Positions 8,861 to 18,255 are shown, counted from the stretch's first letter. The stretch is DNA of 64,000 bases from Pseudomonas yamanorum (GCF_013386765.1 NZ_JACARE010000023.1:62001-126000); one strand, 5' to 3'. The notes: generated by a model from the letters alone, not told the origin. Program-made: numbers and translations.

Positions 8861-9721
8861 ATGGACAGGGAATACCCGCAGGACGAGAAAACCATCCTGC
8901 TCGATCGACAGGGGCGCACGCCGGCGCAGGGGCCGGTCACTGACTTCGCATCGCCACCGCGTTTCGAACAACTGGAAGACCGGATGATTTACGCCGCCCG
9001 AATGCAGGGCGCGGAGCATTTCAACGTTGGCTTGAACAGTTTGGTTGCGCCTGCCTGGGCGCTGCTGTCCGAGGTGGTGCAGCTCAAGCGCAGCACCTCC
9101 CAGGAAAGCCTGCGCGGGCTCAACGAACGGCTGTCATCCGCTGTCACGCTTTTCGAGACCCGGGCCCGGCACGACGGCGCGCAGGTCAGCGAGGTCATGG
9201 CAGCGCGATATGTACTGTGCAGTGTGATCGACGAAGCGGTACTCACCACCTCATGGGGCAGCCAGAGCGATTGGTCGAAGATGAGCCTGCTGAGCAGCTT
9301 TCACAATGAAACCTTCGGCGGCGAGAAGTTTTTCCAGCTGCTTGAGCGAATGTCGCGGGACCCTTTCAAGCACTTGGCGATGCTGGAGCTGATGTACCTG
9401 TGCCTGTCACTGGGGTTCGAGGGCAAGTACCGGGTCATGGAGCGTGGGTTGTTGCAGCTTGAGCAGGTTCGGGATGCGCTGTATCGGCAGATCCGGCATG
9501 TGCGGGGCGATTCCCCGCCTGCGTGCGCGCCGCCGCCCAGCCGGGGGGCGCAGCGCCAGAGACGGCTGAGGGTTGTGCCGGCGACCTGGATCGCAGTGTG
9601 TGTCGTGGCCAGCCTGCTGGCCTTGTATTCGGGGTTTGCCTGGGTGTTGGGAGAGCAGCGCGAGACGGTGCTGCAACGGTATCAATTATCGGCGCCGGAC
9701 ATTACCCGGGCGCCCCTCTAA
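8861..9721 (+). CDS. tssL: TssL/DotU, T6SS inner-membrane protein without peptidoglycan domain
   Basis: A 286-residue DotU-type protein. The cytoplasmic hook domain spans about residues 40-210 (ARYVLCSVIDEAVLTTSWG, FHNETFGGEKFF, LELMYLCLSLGFEGKYRVM). A Pro-rich linker leads to a single C-terminal transmembrane segment at about 243-263, leaving a short periplasmic tail. There is no OmpA/peptidoglycan-binding extension, so cell-wall anchoring must come from another protein or be absent here. It corresponds to dotU2 of the H2-T6SS. It is spaced 15 bases from tssM. Confidence 0.95.
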   Translation: MDREYPQDEKTILLDRQGRTPAQGPVTDFASPPRFEQLEDRMIYAARMQGAEHFNVGLNSLVAPAWALLSEVVQLKRSTSQESLRGLNERLSSAVTLFETRARHDGAQVSEVMAARYVLCSVIDEAVLTTSWGSQSDWSKMSLLSSFHNETFGGEKFFQLLERMSRDPFKHLAMLELMYLCLSLGFEGKYRVMERGLLQLEQVRDALYRQIRHVRGDSPPACAPPPSRGAQRQRRLRVVPATWIAVCVVASLLALYSGFAWVLGEQRETVLQRYQLSAPDITRAPL

Positions 9722-9736
9722 CGCAGGGAGCAACTC

Positions 9737-12700
9737 ATGAACGCATTCTTCAGGAGCGCGGGCACCGTGCTGGCCAGGATTTGGGTCTGGAGCCTGTTGC
9801 TGGTGCTCGCGATCGCGATGATCGTGTGGTTCCTAGGGCCATTACTGGCTGTTGATGACTATCGGTTCTGGCAGGGAACTGCGGCGCGGCTGCTGACGAT
9901 CAGCGGGCTGTTTTTGTTGTGGGGCCTGGCGATGGTGTATGCCAATTGGCGCAGCATGACCCGGCTACAAACCGTCGACAGTGTTGAGCAGCGCCCGGGT
10001 AAAGGGCAGATCGAAAACGAGCAGCGCCAACTGCGCGGTCGTTTCAAGGACGCCCTGTACACCCTGAAAAACTCGAGCATTTATGGCGACCGCAGCCCGC
10101 GTTGGCGCAACGCGCTGCCGTGGTATCTGCTGATCGGCAAGGAGGGCAGCGGCAAGTCCCGGTTGTTGGCCGCCAGTGGGTTGCAATTGCTCCAGGATCG
10201 TGGCGAGCCGATGGCGACGACGGGCTACTGTGATTGGCATTTCGCCGAAGACGGCCTGTTGCTCGACACGGCGGGCCGCTACCTTACCCAGCCCGACGGC
10301 GGTGTGGATGGCGCGGGTTGGTCGACGCTGTTGGGGCTGCTCAAGGCGCGTCGCCGGACACGTCCGCTCAATGGCGTGGTGGTCGCTCTCTCGATGGATA
10401 CCTTGCTCCATGGCGGCGAGCGTGATCTGGAGAATGAGGCGCGGGCAGTCCAAAGCCGGCTGCAGGAAATCCGGCAGACGCTGCATGTGGACCTGCCGAT
10501 TTACCTGGTGGTGACCCAGGCCGACCGTCTGCCGGGGTTTGCGGAATTCTTCGACCGTCCACTGAGTGAAGGCACTGATGCGGTGCTCGGCGAACCCATC
10601 GTTCCGGGCAAGGGCGGTATTGAAATGGGCCAGGTACGCCAGGCCTTTGAAGCACTGCTGCAGCGCCTGAGCGGTGAGCTTGTACAGCGACTGCACCAGG
10701 AGCGTAACAGCGACCTGCGGGGCCGGATGCTCGATTTCCCCCATCAGGCGGCCCGGATTGGCGAACGTCTGAGCCTGTACATCGAAGTGGCTTTCTGCGG
10801 CCCGCGTTATCAGCGCACCAACGGATTCCGTGGCTTCTACTTGACCAGTGCCGACGGTGGCCCACAGGCACTGGATCCTCGCCCACGCTTTATCCAGGGC
10901 TTGTTCAGCCTGATTCTGGCAGAAGCGGACCTGGCGGGCCTCGATAGCCTGGAACGGCGTCGAATTCGCTGGCGCCAGTGGGGGATGGGCCTGAGTGCAC
11001 TGGTGGTGGTCGGGGCGGCCGGTTTGCTTTGGACCCACAGTTACTCTTCCAATCATCAACGTCTGGAGCAACTGCGGGAACTGGTGCAGCAGCCAACGAC
11101 CACGCCACCTGGCCTGGACGCGACCCTGGCGGTCCTGCCCCTGCTGGACAGGCGCCTGGCATCGACGCGGGTTTTTCCTGTTCAGGGCGAAGCCCGGCTG
11201 GTTGAACGGGCGGGGTTGTATCAAGGCACGCTCAGCCATCCAGTGCTGGAGCAGGCCTATGAGCAGGCGTTGGGGCAGTTGCTGTTGCCTCAGGTCAACG
11301 AGATGCTGCAGGAACAGGTGCGCGCCAGCCTGGAAGATCGCGAGCGGCTGCTGGACAACCTCCGCGCCTACCTGATGCTTAACCTGCGGGAGCGGCGAGA
11401 CGTTGGCTGGTTGCGTGAGCGGGTGGCGGGGCATTGGTCTGTAAGGTTTGCCGGCGAGCCCTCTGTGCAAAGTCGTTTGAATGAACACTTCGCACGGTTG
11501 CTTGAGCAGCCGTTCGTGCAGTCGCTCGATAACGAACTGGTGGCACAGGCACGGCACGTGTTGCGAGGGGAGTCATTGGTCGATGTGGTGTACCGCGTGC
11601 TGCGGGAGCAAGCCCGCGCTCTTGAGCCTTACCGCCTTGCACAGGGGCTGGTGTTTGACGGGGGCGACCGTCCCATTCCGGGTTTTTATACCCGCAACTA
11701 CCTGCGGCATTTCGAAGAGCAGGGCGCGCGCCTGGTGAACACTATCGTTCAGGACAACTGGGTGCTGGGGGAGGGTGCGGACCTGAGCGCCATGGACTTG
11801 CAGCGGTTGATGGTGGAACTCGAGCAACGCTATTTCAGCGAGTATGCCAATGCCTGGAGCGAGGCGCTTGGGCGGATTAGCCTGCGGGAGACTGACAATT
11901 CCCGCCAGGGCGCCGAGCAACTTGCCAGCCTGACGTCAGCCCAGTCACCGTTGCTGCAGTTGTTACAACAGGTGCGTGATAACACGCGCTTGCCATCGGC
12001 CACGGAGCGCCTGGATGAAGTGGCTGCCAAACTGCCCGGCCCTGTGGCAGAGCGGGTACAGGTTGCCCGGACGGCAGTCGGGTTGACCCATGTATTGCCT
12101 GACACGGCACGGCGCGCCATGCAACGCCGCTTCGAACCCTTGCACCAGTTGCTCGACAGCCAGGAAAACCCCGGCACCGAGTTGACCCAGGTGTTGCAGG
12201 CACTCAACGACTTGCACCTGCAACTGGCGACCTTGAATCGTGACGGCTCGCCGGAGCCGGTGGCCTTCGAGATGGTCAAGCGCCGGATCCAGGGGCAGCA
12301 GGATGCCCTGGGTAACCTGCGGAACGTGGCTGCTCGGTTGCCGTTGCCGTTGGCGGGCTGGTTCGAAAGCCTGGCCGACGAGCATTGGCGTCGCCTGCTC
12401 GATCAGGCCTATCGCCATGTGAACCAGTGCTATCAGAGCGAGGTATATGGTTTTTACGCCAAGGCAATCAAGCAGCGTTTTCCGTTCAATGCCCATGCCA
12501 GCAGCGACGTTTCCCTCAATGATTTTCAGGAGTTCTTCAAGCCGGAAGGGGTCATGGCGCGATTTTTTGACAGCTATCTAAGGCCTTTTGTCAGCGGTGA
12601 TGCCGGCCGCTACAGGCTGCGCAGCCTGGACGGGCGAAGCTTGCCGATGTCCCGGGCGTTGCTCGATCAGCAAGAGAAGGTGCAGGTGATCAGGCGCGGT

Positions 12701-13117
12701 TTCTTTGCCGATGAGCCGGGGGACCTGCAGGTTCGTTTCACGTTGGCGCCCTACAGCCTGGACTCGTCGGTGAGTCGTGCGGTCTTGCGTTTTGGCGACC
12801 AGCAAATCGAGTACCGCCATGGGCCAATCGTGCCCATGGCGATGCAATGGCCAACCGAGGTGGAAAATGGTCGCAGCAGCCTGGTGCTGGAGCGGGGCAG
12901 TGAGCGGGCGCTGGGGCTTGAAAAAAATACCGGGGCCTGGTCGCTGTTCCGCTTGTTCGACCTGATGCAGAGCGAAGCTTCCGACGGGCAGGATGTGCTG
13001 ATCCTCAAGGCTGACCTGGCAGGCTTGCGCGCCAACTACCTGCTGACCAGCCGGCGGACGCCCAACCCGTTTCAGATGGCGCAGTGGCGTACCTTCCGCC
13101 TGCCGGAGCAGTTGTGA
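9737..13117 (+). CDS. tssM: TssM/IcmF, T6SS membrane-complex protein
   Basis: A 1,126-residue IcmF-family protein, typical size. Transmembrane segments are visible at about 14-38, 52-70 and 415-435. The cytoplasmic loop carries a Walker A motif (GKEGSGKS, about 135-142), so this TssM may bind or hydrolyse nucleotide, which not all TssM proteins can. The large C-terminal periplasmic domain (about 436-1126) spans the periplasm to meet TssJ. GGGAG at 9726-9730 precedes the start. The 3' end overlaps the phosphatase start (GTGA). No frameshift is seen. Confidence 0.96.
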   Translation: MNAFFRSAGTVLARIWVWSLLLVLAIAMIVWFLGPLLAVDDYRFWQGTAARLLTISGLFLLWGLAMVYANWRSMTRLQTVDSVEQRPGKGQIENEQRQLRGRFKDALYTLKNSSIYGDRSPRWRNALPWYLLIGKEGSGKSRLLAASGLQLLQDRGEPMATTGYCDWHFAEDGLLLDTAGRYLTQPDGGVDGAGWSTLLGLLKARRRTRPLNGVVVALSMDTLLHGGERDLENEARAVQSRLQEIRQTLHVDLPIYLVVTQADRLPGFAEFFDRPLSEGTDAVLGEPIVPGKGGIEMGQVRQAFEALLQRLSGELVQRLHQERNSDLRGRMLDFPHQAARIGERLSLYIEVAFCGPRYQRTNGFRGFYLTSADGGPQALDPRPRFIQGLFSLILAEADLAGLDSLERRRIRWRQWGMGLSALVVVGAAGLLWTHSYSSNHQRLEQLRELVQQPTTTPPGLDATLAVLPLLDRRLASTRVFPVQGEARLVERAGLYQGTLSHPVLEQAYEQALGQLLLPQVNEMLQEQVRASLEDRERLLDNLRAYLMLNLRERRDVGWLRERVAGHWSVRFAGEPSVQSRLNEHFARLLEQPFVQSLDNELVAQARHVLRGESLVDVVYRVLREQARALEPYRLAQGLVFDGGDRPIPGFYTRNYLRHFEEQGARLVNTIVQDNWVLGEGADLSAMDLQRLMVELEQRYFSEYANAWSEALGRISLRETDNSRQGAEQLASLTSAQSPLLQLLQQVRDNTRLPSATERLDEVAAKLPGPVAERVQVARTAVGLTHVLPDTARRAMQRRFEPLHQLLDSQENPGTELTQVLQALNDLHLQLATLNRDGSPEPVAFEMVKRRIQGQQDALGNLRNVAARLPLPLAGWFESLADEHWRRLLDQAYRHVNQCYQSEVYGFYAKAIKQRFPFNAHASSDVSLNDFQEFFKPEGVMARFFDSYLRPFVSGDAGRYRLRSLDGRSLPMSRALLDQQEKVQVIRRGFFADEPGDLQVRFTLAPYSLDSSVSRAVLRFGDQQIEYRHGPIVPMAMQWPTEVENGRSSLVLERGSERALGLEKNTGAWSLFRLFDLMQSEASDGQDVLILKADLAGLRANYLLTSRRTPNPFQMAQWRTFRLPEQL

Positions 13118-13842
13118 CCCAACCCCTCGAACGCTGGCACAGCGCTGGCCGTACAGACCGTGGAAAGGTCCGGTTGCGCAACGAGGACGCCTTTCTCGAT
13201 TGCCCCTGGAAGGGTTACTGGGCTGTGGCAGACGGAATGGGCGGGCACCAGGCGGGGGATGTTGCCAGCCAGTTGGTGGTCGACAGCCTGGCGTCGTTGC
13301 CTGGCCAGGGTAGCCTGGACGAGCGGGTCGAGGCGACGCGCCGCTGCCTGCAATGGCTCAACCGGCGGCTGGGGGAGGAGCTGACACTGGCCACCCACGG
13401 CGCCGAGGCCATCATGGGGAGCACGGTCGTGGCATTGCTGCTCCAGGGCGACCGTGCCGCGTGTGTCTGGGCCGGTGACAGCCGTTGTTACCTGTGGCGC
13501 GGGCAGATGTTGTACCAGCTGTCACGGGACCATTCGTTGTTCGAGCAACTGATTGACCAGCAGGTAAACCCGGAACAGGCCAGGGCCCATCCTGATGCAC
13601 GGGCCTTGACCCGGGCCATCGGTTCACGGGCTCCTTTGAGTCCCCAGGTACTGGAGCTGGAGACGTTGGCGGGGGATGTCTTTCTGTTGTGCAGCGATGG
13701 CCTGTACCAGGCGCTTAGCCATAGCGAATTGGGCCAGGCGTTGAGCCTGGGTAACCCGCAGCGGATTCTGGACCAACTGTTCGCAGGCGTATTGCGGGGA
13801 ACCGCCGGTGACAACCTGACGGCTGTGGTGGTGCAGTCATGA
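13114..13842 (+). CDS. stp1: PP2C-type Ser/Thr phosphatase of the T6SS (Stp1/PppA)
   Basis: A 242-residue metal-dependent PP2C phosphatase with the expected motifs in order: RTDRGKVRLRNEDAF, VADGMGGHQAGDVAS, GSTVVALLL, WAGDSRCYLW, LLCSDGLYQAL and AGDNLTAVV. The Asp residues that bind the two metal ions are present. It should reverse phosphorylation by the neighbouring kinase, probably on the FHA protein or its partners. The frame is open from GTG 13084, but GTG 13114 overlaps the tssM stop and has GGAG at 13105-13108, so I choose 13114. The order phosphatase then kinase matches stp1-stk1 (PA1670-PA1671). Confidence 0.94.
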   Translation: MTQPLERWHSAGRTDRGKVRLRNEDAFLDCPWKGYWAVADGMGGHQAGDVASQLVVDSLASLPGQGSLDERVEATRRCLQWLNRRLGEELTLATHGAEAIMGSTVVALLLQGDRAACVWAGDSRCYLWRGQMLYQLSRDHSLFEQLIDQQVNPEQARAHPDARALTRAIGSRAPLSPQVLELETLAGDVFLLCSDGLYQALSHSELGQALSLGNPQRILDQLFAGVLRGTAGDNLTAVVVQS

Positions 13843-14705
13843 GTGAGGTGACTCACTTTGCCTTTGCCAGGGCACAGGCAAACCTGCAGCGTGGAAGCAC
13901 ACCCGAGTTGCTGGCCGGGCGATACCTGATCGAACGTGTGCTGGGCGCTGGCGGCATGGGCGTGGTCTATCGCGCCCGGGACCTGCTGCATGAACAGTTT
14001 GGCGAGTCACGTTCCAGTGTGGCGATCAAGGTACTGGGCGAAGCCATCCGCGAGTCTGCGGATGCCCACGTGCTGCTGTACAGCGAGTTCGCCCTGACGC
14101 GCAGCCTGCGGCATGAGCAGGTGGTGCGGGTGTTTTCGTTTGAGGTGGACGCTCCCTCCCATCTGGCGTTCTTCACCATGGAGCTGCTCCAGGGCATGAC
14201 CCTGGACCGGTTGCTGCTGGAGTGCCCGAGCGGCTTACCCTGGCGAGAGTTGCAAGGCATCGCCGTGCAACTGCTCGATGCATTGCGACATTGTCATCAG
14301 CAGGGGGTGCTGCACGGGGATGTGAAACCCGGCAATGTCATGGTGGAAGAGGCAGGATTGCGGCTGTTTGATTTTGGCCTGGGCCAGGCTTCAGCGGGGC
14401 CGCCGGGCTTGAGTCGCAGCCGTTTCAACGCCTGGACGCCAACGTACGCCGCACCGGAGTTGCTGGCCGGCGGCGCACTGTCGCCCAGTACCGATCTTTA
14501 CGCAGTGGCCTGTGTGCTTTACGAGTTGGCACACGGACGGCACCCGTCCGGTGAGCGGCCGCCTCGCCCCCGGCAGTTGCCTCGCCATTGCTGGCCTGCC
14601 TTACGCACGGCTTTGGCGCCAGACCCTGAACGCCGGACCATCACTCTTGATGAATTACAGGCAGTGATCGGCGATATCCGCCAGGGCCTGAGCCGCTGGT
14701 TCTAA
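13839..14705 (+). CDS. stk1: Ser/Thr protein kinase of the T6SS (Stk1/PpkA-like), soluble
   Basis: A 288-residue Hanks-type kinase. Visible motifs: glycine loop GAGGMG (about 36-41), catalytic Lys in AIKVLG (64), HGDVKPGN catalytic loop (about 159, with Gly in place of the Arg of HRD), DFG (about 177) and the APE segment (YAAPELL). The protein ends soon after the kinase fold. I see no transmembrane segment and no periplasmic sensor domain, unlike PpkA of the H1-T6SS. It overlaps the phosphatase gene by an ATGA. Its stop overlaps the stop of the converging gene at 14702, so this is the physical end of the T6SS operon. Confidence 0.93.
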   Translation: MSEVTHFAFARAQANLQRGSTPELLAGRYLIERVLGAGGMGVVYRARDLLHEQFGESRSSVAIKVLGEAIRESADAHVLLYSEFALTRSLRHEQVVRVFSFEVDAPSHLAFFTMELLQGMTLDRLLLECPSGLPWRELQGIAVQLLDALRHCHQQGVLHGDVKPGNVMVEEAGLRLFDFGLGQASAGPPGLSRSRFNAWTPTYAAPELLAGGALSPSTDLYAVACVLYELAHGRHPSGERPPRPRQLPRHCWPALRTALAPDPERRTITLDELQAVIGDIRQGLSRWF

Positions 14706-15031
14706 CCCGGCAAGTCATGCAACTGGCAATACTCCGCCCAACTCAGGCCTGCCATCTGCGCCACTTCCTTGTGCACCTCCAGCCGCTGGGCCTCGAACTC
14801 GGCAGGGGAATGCGCCGTCAATTTCAGCGTCAGTTCCCAGGCGAAGAGCCCTTGCTGCTCGGCTTCGGCCTCAAACGCTTCATGCAGCCGCTCGGCGCGA
14901 TACTGCTCGAGTGTTTCCCCTTTGGCCTGGGCCGCCAGGGGGTTCAACGTATTCAGTTCCGCGGCCAGGGCCGGGTGCTCGGTCAGGAATCTGTCCAGGG
15001 CTAGCTGGTGGTTTTCGCCGGGTTGGGACAA
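14702..15031 (-). CDS. Small conserved protein, possibly DUF6388 family
   Basis: A 109-residue soluble, acidic and strongly helical protein rich in Ala, Leu and Glu. There is no signal peptide and no membrane segment. The start is TTG at 15031, with GGAG on the coding strand about 9 bases upstream. No in-frame ATG lies near the N-terminus. The ending (MAGLSWAEYCQLHDLPG) and length agree with my recollection of a Pseudomonas family called DUF6388, but I cannot verify the family number. The function is unknown. It converges on the T6SS kinase gene with overlapping stop codons, so it is not part of the T6SS operon. Confidence 0.65.
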   Translation of the reverse strand: MSQPGENHQLALDRFLTEHPALAAELNTLNPLAAQAKGETLEQYRAERLHEAFEAEAEQQGLFAWELTLKLTAHSPAEFEAQRLEVHKEVAQMAGLSWAEYCQLHDLPG

Positions 15032-15284
15032 AGGTTTACTCCACGATAAAAGAGCTGATCAGTCGGGTTGTTCATCAAGGCTTTCTATAACGACAAGTGT
15101 GCCAAAGGATGGGCCAACCGGCTCCAACCGACAAGCAGCGCCACGGGGGGATTCTGAATAATTGCGCCAGTGGCAGCAAAAGCCTTTCGCTCGCGGTATC
15201 AGGCCGTGTAGCGTTAACCCGGCGATAAAGGCTACGGCCGGGTGTTATTTTGCGACCCTGGCATCAGGGACCGAGGGACAGGTG

Positions 15285-17378
15285 ATGGCGCAAACGCTGT
15301 TCAAGCTTTTCTTCACCCAGCGACTGGCGGCTTTGGCCAGCACCGAGTCGTTGCGGGCCATACGCGAGGGGCTGTTGTGGATCCTGCCGTGCCTGTTGGT
15401 GTCGGCGGGTTTCCTGATCTTGTCCGAATGCGCCCGCGTGCTGGGTTTCGACCCGCAGGTGGTGGCCTTCCTGGCCGGGTTGCACAATAAGATCAGCTCG
15501 GTGATCCCGTTGCTGGTGGCCGCTTCCATCGGTTACATGCTCGCGATTCAATACCGCCTGCCGCAGTTGCCGGTAGCGTTTCTGTGCCTGGCCCATGTGG
15601 TGATTGCGACGTATGTGCTGCGGGATTTTCCCCGCGCCTCGGCGACCTTCGTGCTGTTTATCGCGATTGCCTCGCCGCTGCTCAACGTGCCGGTTATCGC
15701 CTGGCTGCACCGGCGCCGCTGGACCCGGTTGGTCAATGAAGACCTGGTGGGACACAACCTCAAGGGCACCATCAATATGGTGGTACCGGGGGCGATCACC
15801 GCGCTCGGGCTGGTGCTTGTGCTGTCGTTGCTGCTGCAGATTCCTCAGGTGGCGCAGCTTCAGGGCCCACAGGTGCTCGATGCGCTGCAGTCGCCCTATG
15901 GCACCGGCCTGTTTGTGACCCTGATGAATTCGCTGCTGTGGTTTTTCGGCATCCATGGTGTCTACGCCATGCAGCCGTTGTTTGATGTGCTGGACCAGGC
16001 CGTTGTGCTCAACAACGCGGCGCTGGCGGCAGGCGAACCGATCAAATATGTGTTGAACGGCGGCTTGCTGGGCAGCTTTGCGTTTATCGGTGGCTCCGGC
16101 GGTGCGTTGAGCCTGCTGCTGGCGATCCTGGTGTTTTCCAGGAGCCAGTCCATGCGATTGGTGGCGATAGCCAGCCTGCCGCTGTCCTTGTTCAATGTCA
16201 GTGAAGTGCTGTTGTTTGGCCTGCCGATTATCCTCAACCCACGCCTGTTCATTCCCTTTCTGCTGGTGCCGGCGTCCAACGCGATGCTGGCGATCACGGT
16301 GGTGCAGTTGGGCTGGGTGTCGCCCGCAGTGGTCAGCGTGCCGTTCACCGCGCCGGTGTTGCTCAACGCTTACCTGAGTACCCATGGTGACCTGGCGGCG
16401 GTGTTGCTGCAGGTGGTGTTGCTGGGGGTTGGCACGCTGATTTATGCGCCCTATGTGCGGGCGATTCATCGCCAGGCTACGGAAGGCGGCACAGTGTATT
16501 TGAAGTCGCTGGACATGACCTTTCGCGGCCTGGAAGAAAAAGGGCGCTTGCTGGAACTGGACCCGGTGATGGCCTCCCACAAGGCCCAGGCGCGCCAGGC
16601 CAGCGAGTTGAGCCACATCCAGCAGATCTGCGACTATGAGTTTTACCTTGAATTCCAGCCGCAGATTTCGACCCGGACCGGGCTCTGCACCGGTTGCGAA
16701 GCCTTGATGCGCGCCCGGGATGCCGAGGGCACGGTGCATTCGCCGTGGGAGTTCCTGCAATGGTTGGCTCATGCCCGGCTGATGCCCGACGTGGATGTGT
16801 GGGTCGCGTCCCAGGCGGTGCGCCAGTATCAGAAATGGCAGAAGGTCGGCTTTGGGTTGCCGATGACGATCAATATCTCCAGCGCCACGCTCACCACCCC
16901 GGCGTACGGTGACCGGCTGGTGGAGATCCTGGCCCAGGCCCATGGACAAATCTCGGTGGAGATCACCGAGGATGCCTTGATCGGAGATATCCAGGGCACG
17001 CGGCAAATGATCGAGAAGCTGCAGGCGATTGGCGCCAAGGTCTACATCGACGACTTTGGCACCGGGTTTTCGGCGCTGAGTTATCTGCATCAGTTCCCGG
17101 TGGATTTCATCAAGATCGATCGCAGTTTCGTGGTGGCCCAGCATGATCCGAAGGGCGCCCAGGTGTTGACCGGGATGCTGCGGTTTTGTGAGGCGTTGAA
17201 CCTCGGTGTGGTGGTCGAAGGCGTAGAAACCGCCGAGCAACTGGCGTTTCTGCAATCGGGCTCGGAGTTGATCATCCAGGGCTGGTATTTCAGCAAGGCG
17301 TTGCCAGGAGATGAACTGGAGCGGTTTGTGCGCGGGCGCTATAACCAGATGCAGCCTAGCGCTCCAGAACCCCTCTGA
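15285..17378 (+). CDS. PTS EIIC-like membrane domain fused to EAL c-di-GMP phosphodiesterase
   Basis: A 697-residue protein. Residues about 1-400 form a polytopic domain like the lactose/cellobiose EIIC sugar channel. The family landmarks FFGIHG (about 221) and LFNVSEVLLFGLP (about 303; compare FNINEP in chitobiose EIIC) are visible. No EIIA or EIIB domain is attached. Residues about 440-690 are an EAL domain with all expected catalytic elements: CEALMRAR, NISS, EITED, DDFGTG, IKIDRSF, EGVET and QGWYF. It is therefore probably an active phosphodiesterase cutting c-di-GMP to pGpG under control of a membrane sugar-binding module. The frame is open from 15162. ATG 15285 with GAGGGACAG upstream gives a sensible membrane start. 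It overlaps the converging LysR gene. Confidence 0.9.
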   Translation: MAQTLFKLFFTQRLAALASTESLRAIREGLLWILPCLLVSAGFLILSECARVLGFDPQVVAFLAGLHNKISSVIPLLVAASIGYMLAIQYRLPQLPVAFLCLAHVVIATYVLRDFPRASATFVLFIAIASPLLNVPVIAWLHRRRWTRLVNEDLVGHNLKGTINMVVPGAITALGLVLVLSLLLQIPQVAQLQGPQVLDALQSPYGTGLFVTLMNSLLWFFGIHGVYAMQPLFDVLDQAVVLNNAALAAGEPIKYVLNGGLLGSFAFIGGSGGALSLLLAILVFSRSQSMRLVAIASLPLSLFNVSEVLLFGLPIILNPRLFIPFLLVPASNAMLAITVVQLGWVSPAVVSVPFTAPVLLNAYLSTHGDLAAVLLQVVLLGVGTLIYAPYVRAIHRQATEGGTVYLKSLDMTFRGLEEKGRLLELDPVMASHKAQARQASELSHIQQICDYEFYLEFQPQISTRTGLCTGCEALMRARDAEGTVHSPWEFLQWLAHARLMPDVDVWVASQAVRQYQKWQKVGFGLPMTINISSATLTTPAYGDRLVEILAQAHGQISVEITEDALIGDIQGTRQMIEKLQAIGAKVYIDDFGTGFSALSYLHQFPVDFIKIDRSFVVAQHDPKGAQVLTGMLRFCEALNLGVVVEGVETAEQLAFLQSGSELIIQGWYFSKALPGDELERFVRGRYNQMQPSAPEPL

Positions 17379-18222
17379 AGGTTGCACTCAAGGCCCGTAA
17401 CGTCTCGCGAGAGCGGCCATCACTGATCCGGCTATGCAGCACGATTTCACTGACGGGCAACGCCGGTAATCCGTACTGTTCACTCACGTCTACCGCACCT
17501 GCGGGTGCCACCCGCCGGGCCAGTGCGGCCACGCCCAGGCCGGCACTCACTGCCGCACCCACGGCCATGACGCCGCCGCCGACAAACACTTCGGTCCAGT
17601 CAATCCGCGCCTCATCCAGCGCCCGCACTGCCAGGTGCCGCACGCCGCAGGGCGAGGCCATGGTCGCCATGCGCAGGGGCGCGCCGGGCGTGTGCTGCCA
17701 GGTCGGTGCGGCGAACCAGCCAAAGCGCTCCACCACCAACACTTCACCGTCCTGGCGGTCGCCTTCGTTGCGCACGATCACGGCGTCCAGTTCGTCGCGG
17801 TCGAACGCGGCGACCAGGTCCCGGGACGAGGCAATCCGCACCTCCAGGATCACCAGCGGGTCGTACGCCGCCAGGCGGCTGAGCCACAGCGGCAGGTCCG
17901 GCCCGGCCACATGGTCGCTGATGCCGATCACCAGCCGTCGCGGTGCGCCGTTGCCCATGTCACCCAATGCCCGTTCGTGAGCGTTGAGCAGCGCACGGGC
18001 GGCAACGATGAACTGCTCGCCCTGGGGCGACAGCCGTACGTGACGTGGCGTGCGCACCAGCAGGCGGTAACCGAGGCGCTCTTCCAGGCGCTTGAGCTTG
18101 AGGCTGATGGCGGCCTGTGAAGTATCCAGGGCCTGGGCCGCTCGGGTGAAGCTGGCGAAATCAGCCACCAGGACAAAGGCATGCACGGTGTCGATATCCA
18201 GCGGTTTGAGTGCGTCGCTCAT
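17356..18222 (-). CDS. LysR-family transcriptional regulator
   Basis: A 288-residue LysR protein. The N-terminal winged HTH (residues about 8-67: FASFTRAAQALDTSQAAISLKLKRLE) and C-terminal effector-binding domain are complete. It is divergent from the DUF4865 gene across an 89-base gap that contains a LysR-type ATCAC-N11-GTGAT site, so it probably regulates that gene and itself. Its 3' end overlaps the EAL gene by 23 bases tail to tail. The effector cannot be read from the sequence. Confidence 0.92.
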   Translation of the reverse strand: MSDALKPLDIDTVHAFVLVADFASFTRAAQALDTSQAAISLKLKRLEERLGYRLLVRTPRHVRLSPQGEQFIVAARALLNAHERALGDMGNGAPRRLVIGISDHVAGPDLPLWLSRLAAYDPLVILEVRIASSRDLVAAFDRDELDAVIVRNEGDRQDGEVLVVERFGWFAAPTWQHTPGAPLRMATMASPCGVRHLAVRALDEARIDWTEVFVGGGVMAVGAAVSAGLGVAALARRVAPAGAVDVSEQYGLPALPVSEIVLHSRISDGRSRETLRALSATFRGVLER

Positions 18223-18232
18223 TTCAGTTCCT

Positions 18233-18255
18233 TATCACACTTATATCGGGTGATA
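18233..18255. promoter_or_regulatory. LysR-type operator between divergent genes
   Basis: A perfect inverted repeat TATCAC-N11-GTGATA fits the T-N11-A consensus of LysR regulators. It lies between the divergent LysR gene (start 18222) and DUF4865 gene (start 18312). The arms are 18233-18238 and 18250-18255. Binding by the adjacent LysR protein is inferred from position. Confidence 0.6.

Noticed and set aside
14717..15161. Plus-strand frames opposite the small gene at 14702-15031
   Set aside because: Antisense shadows. The minus-strand frame has a proper Shine-Dalgarno and a compact, well-formed protein.
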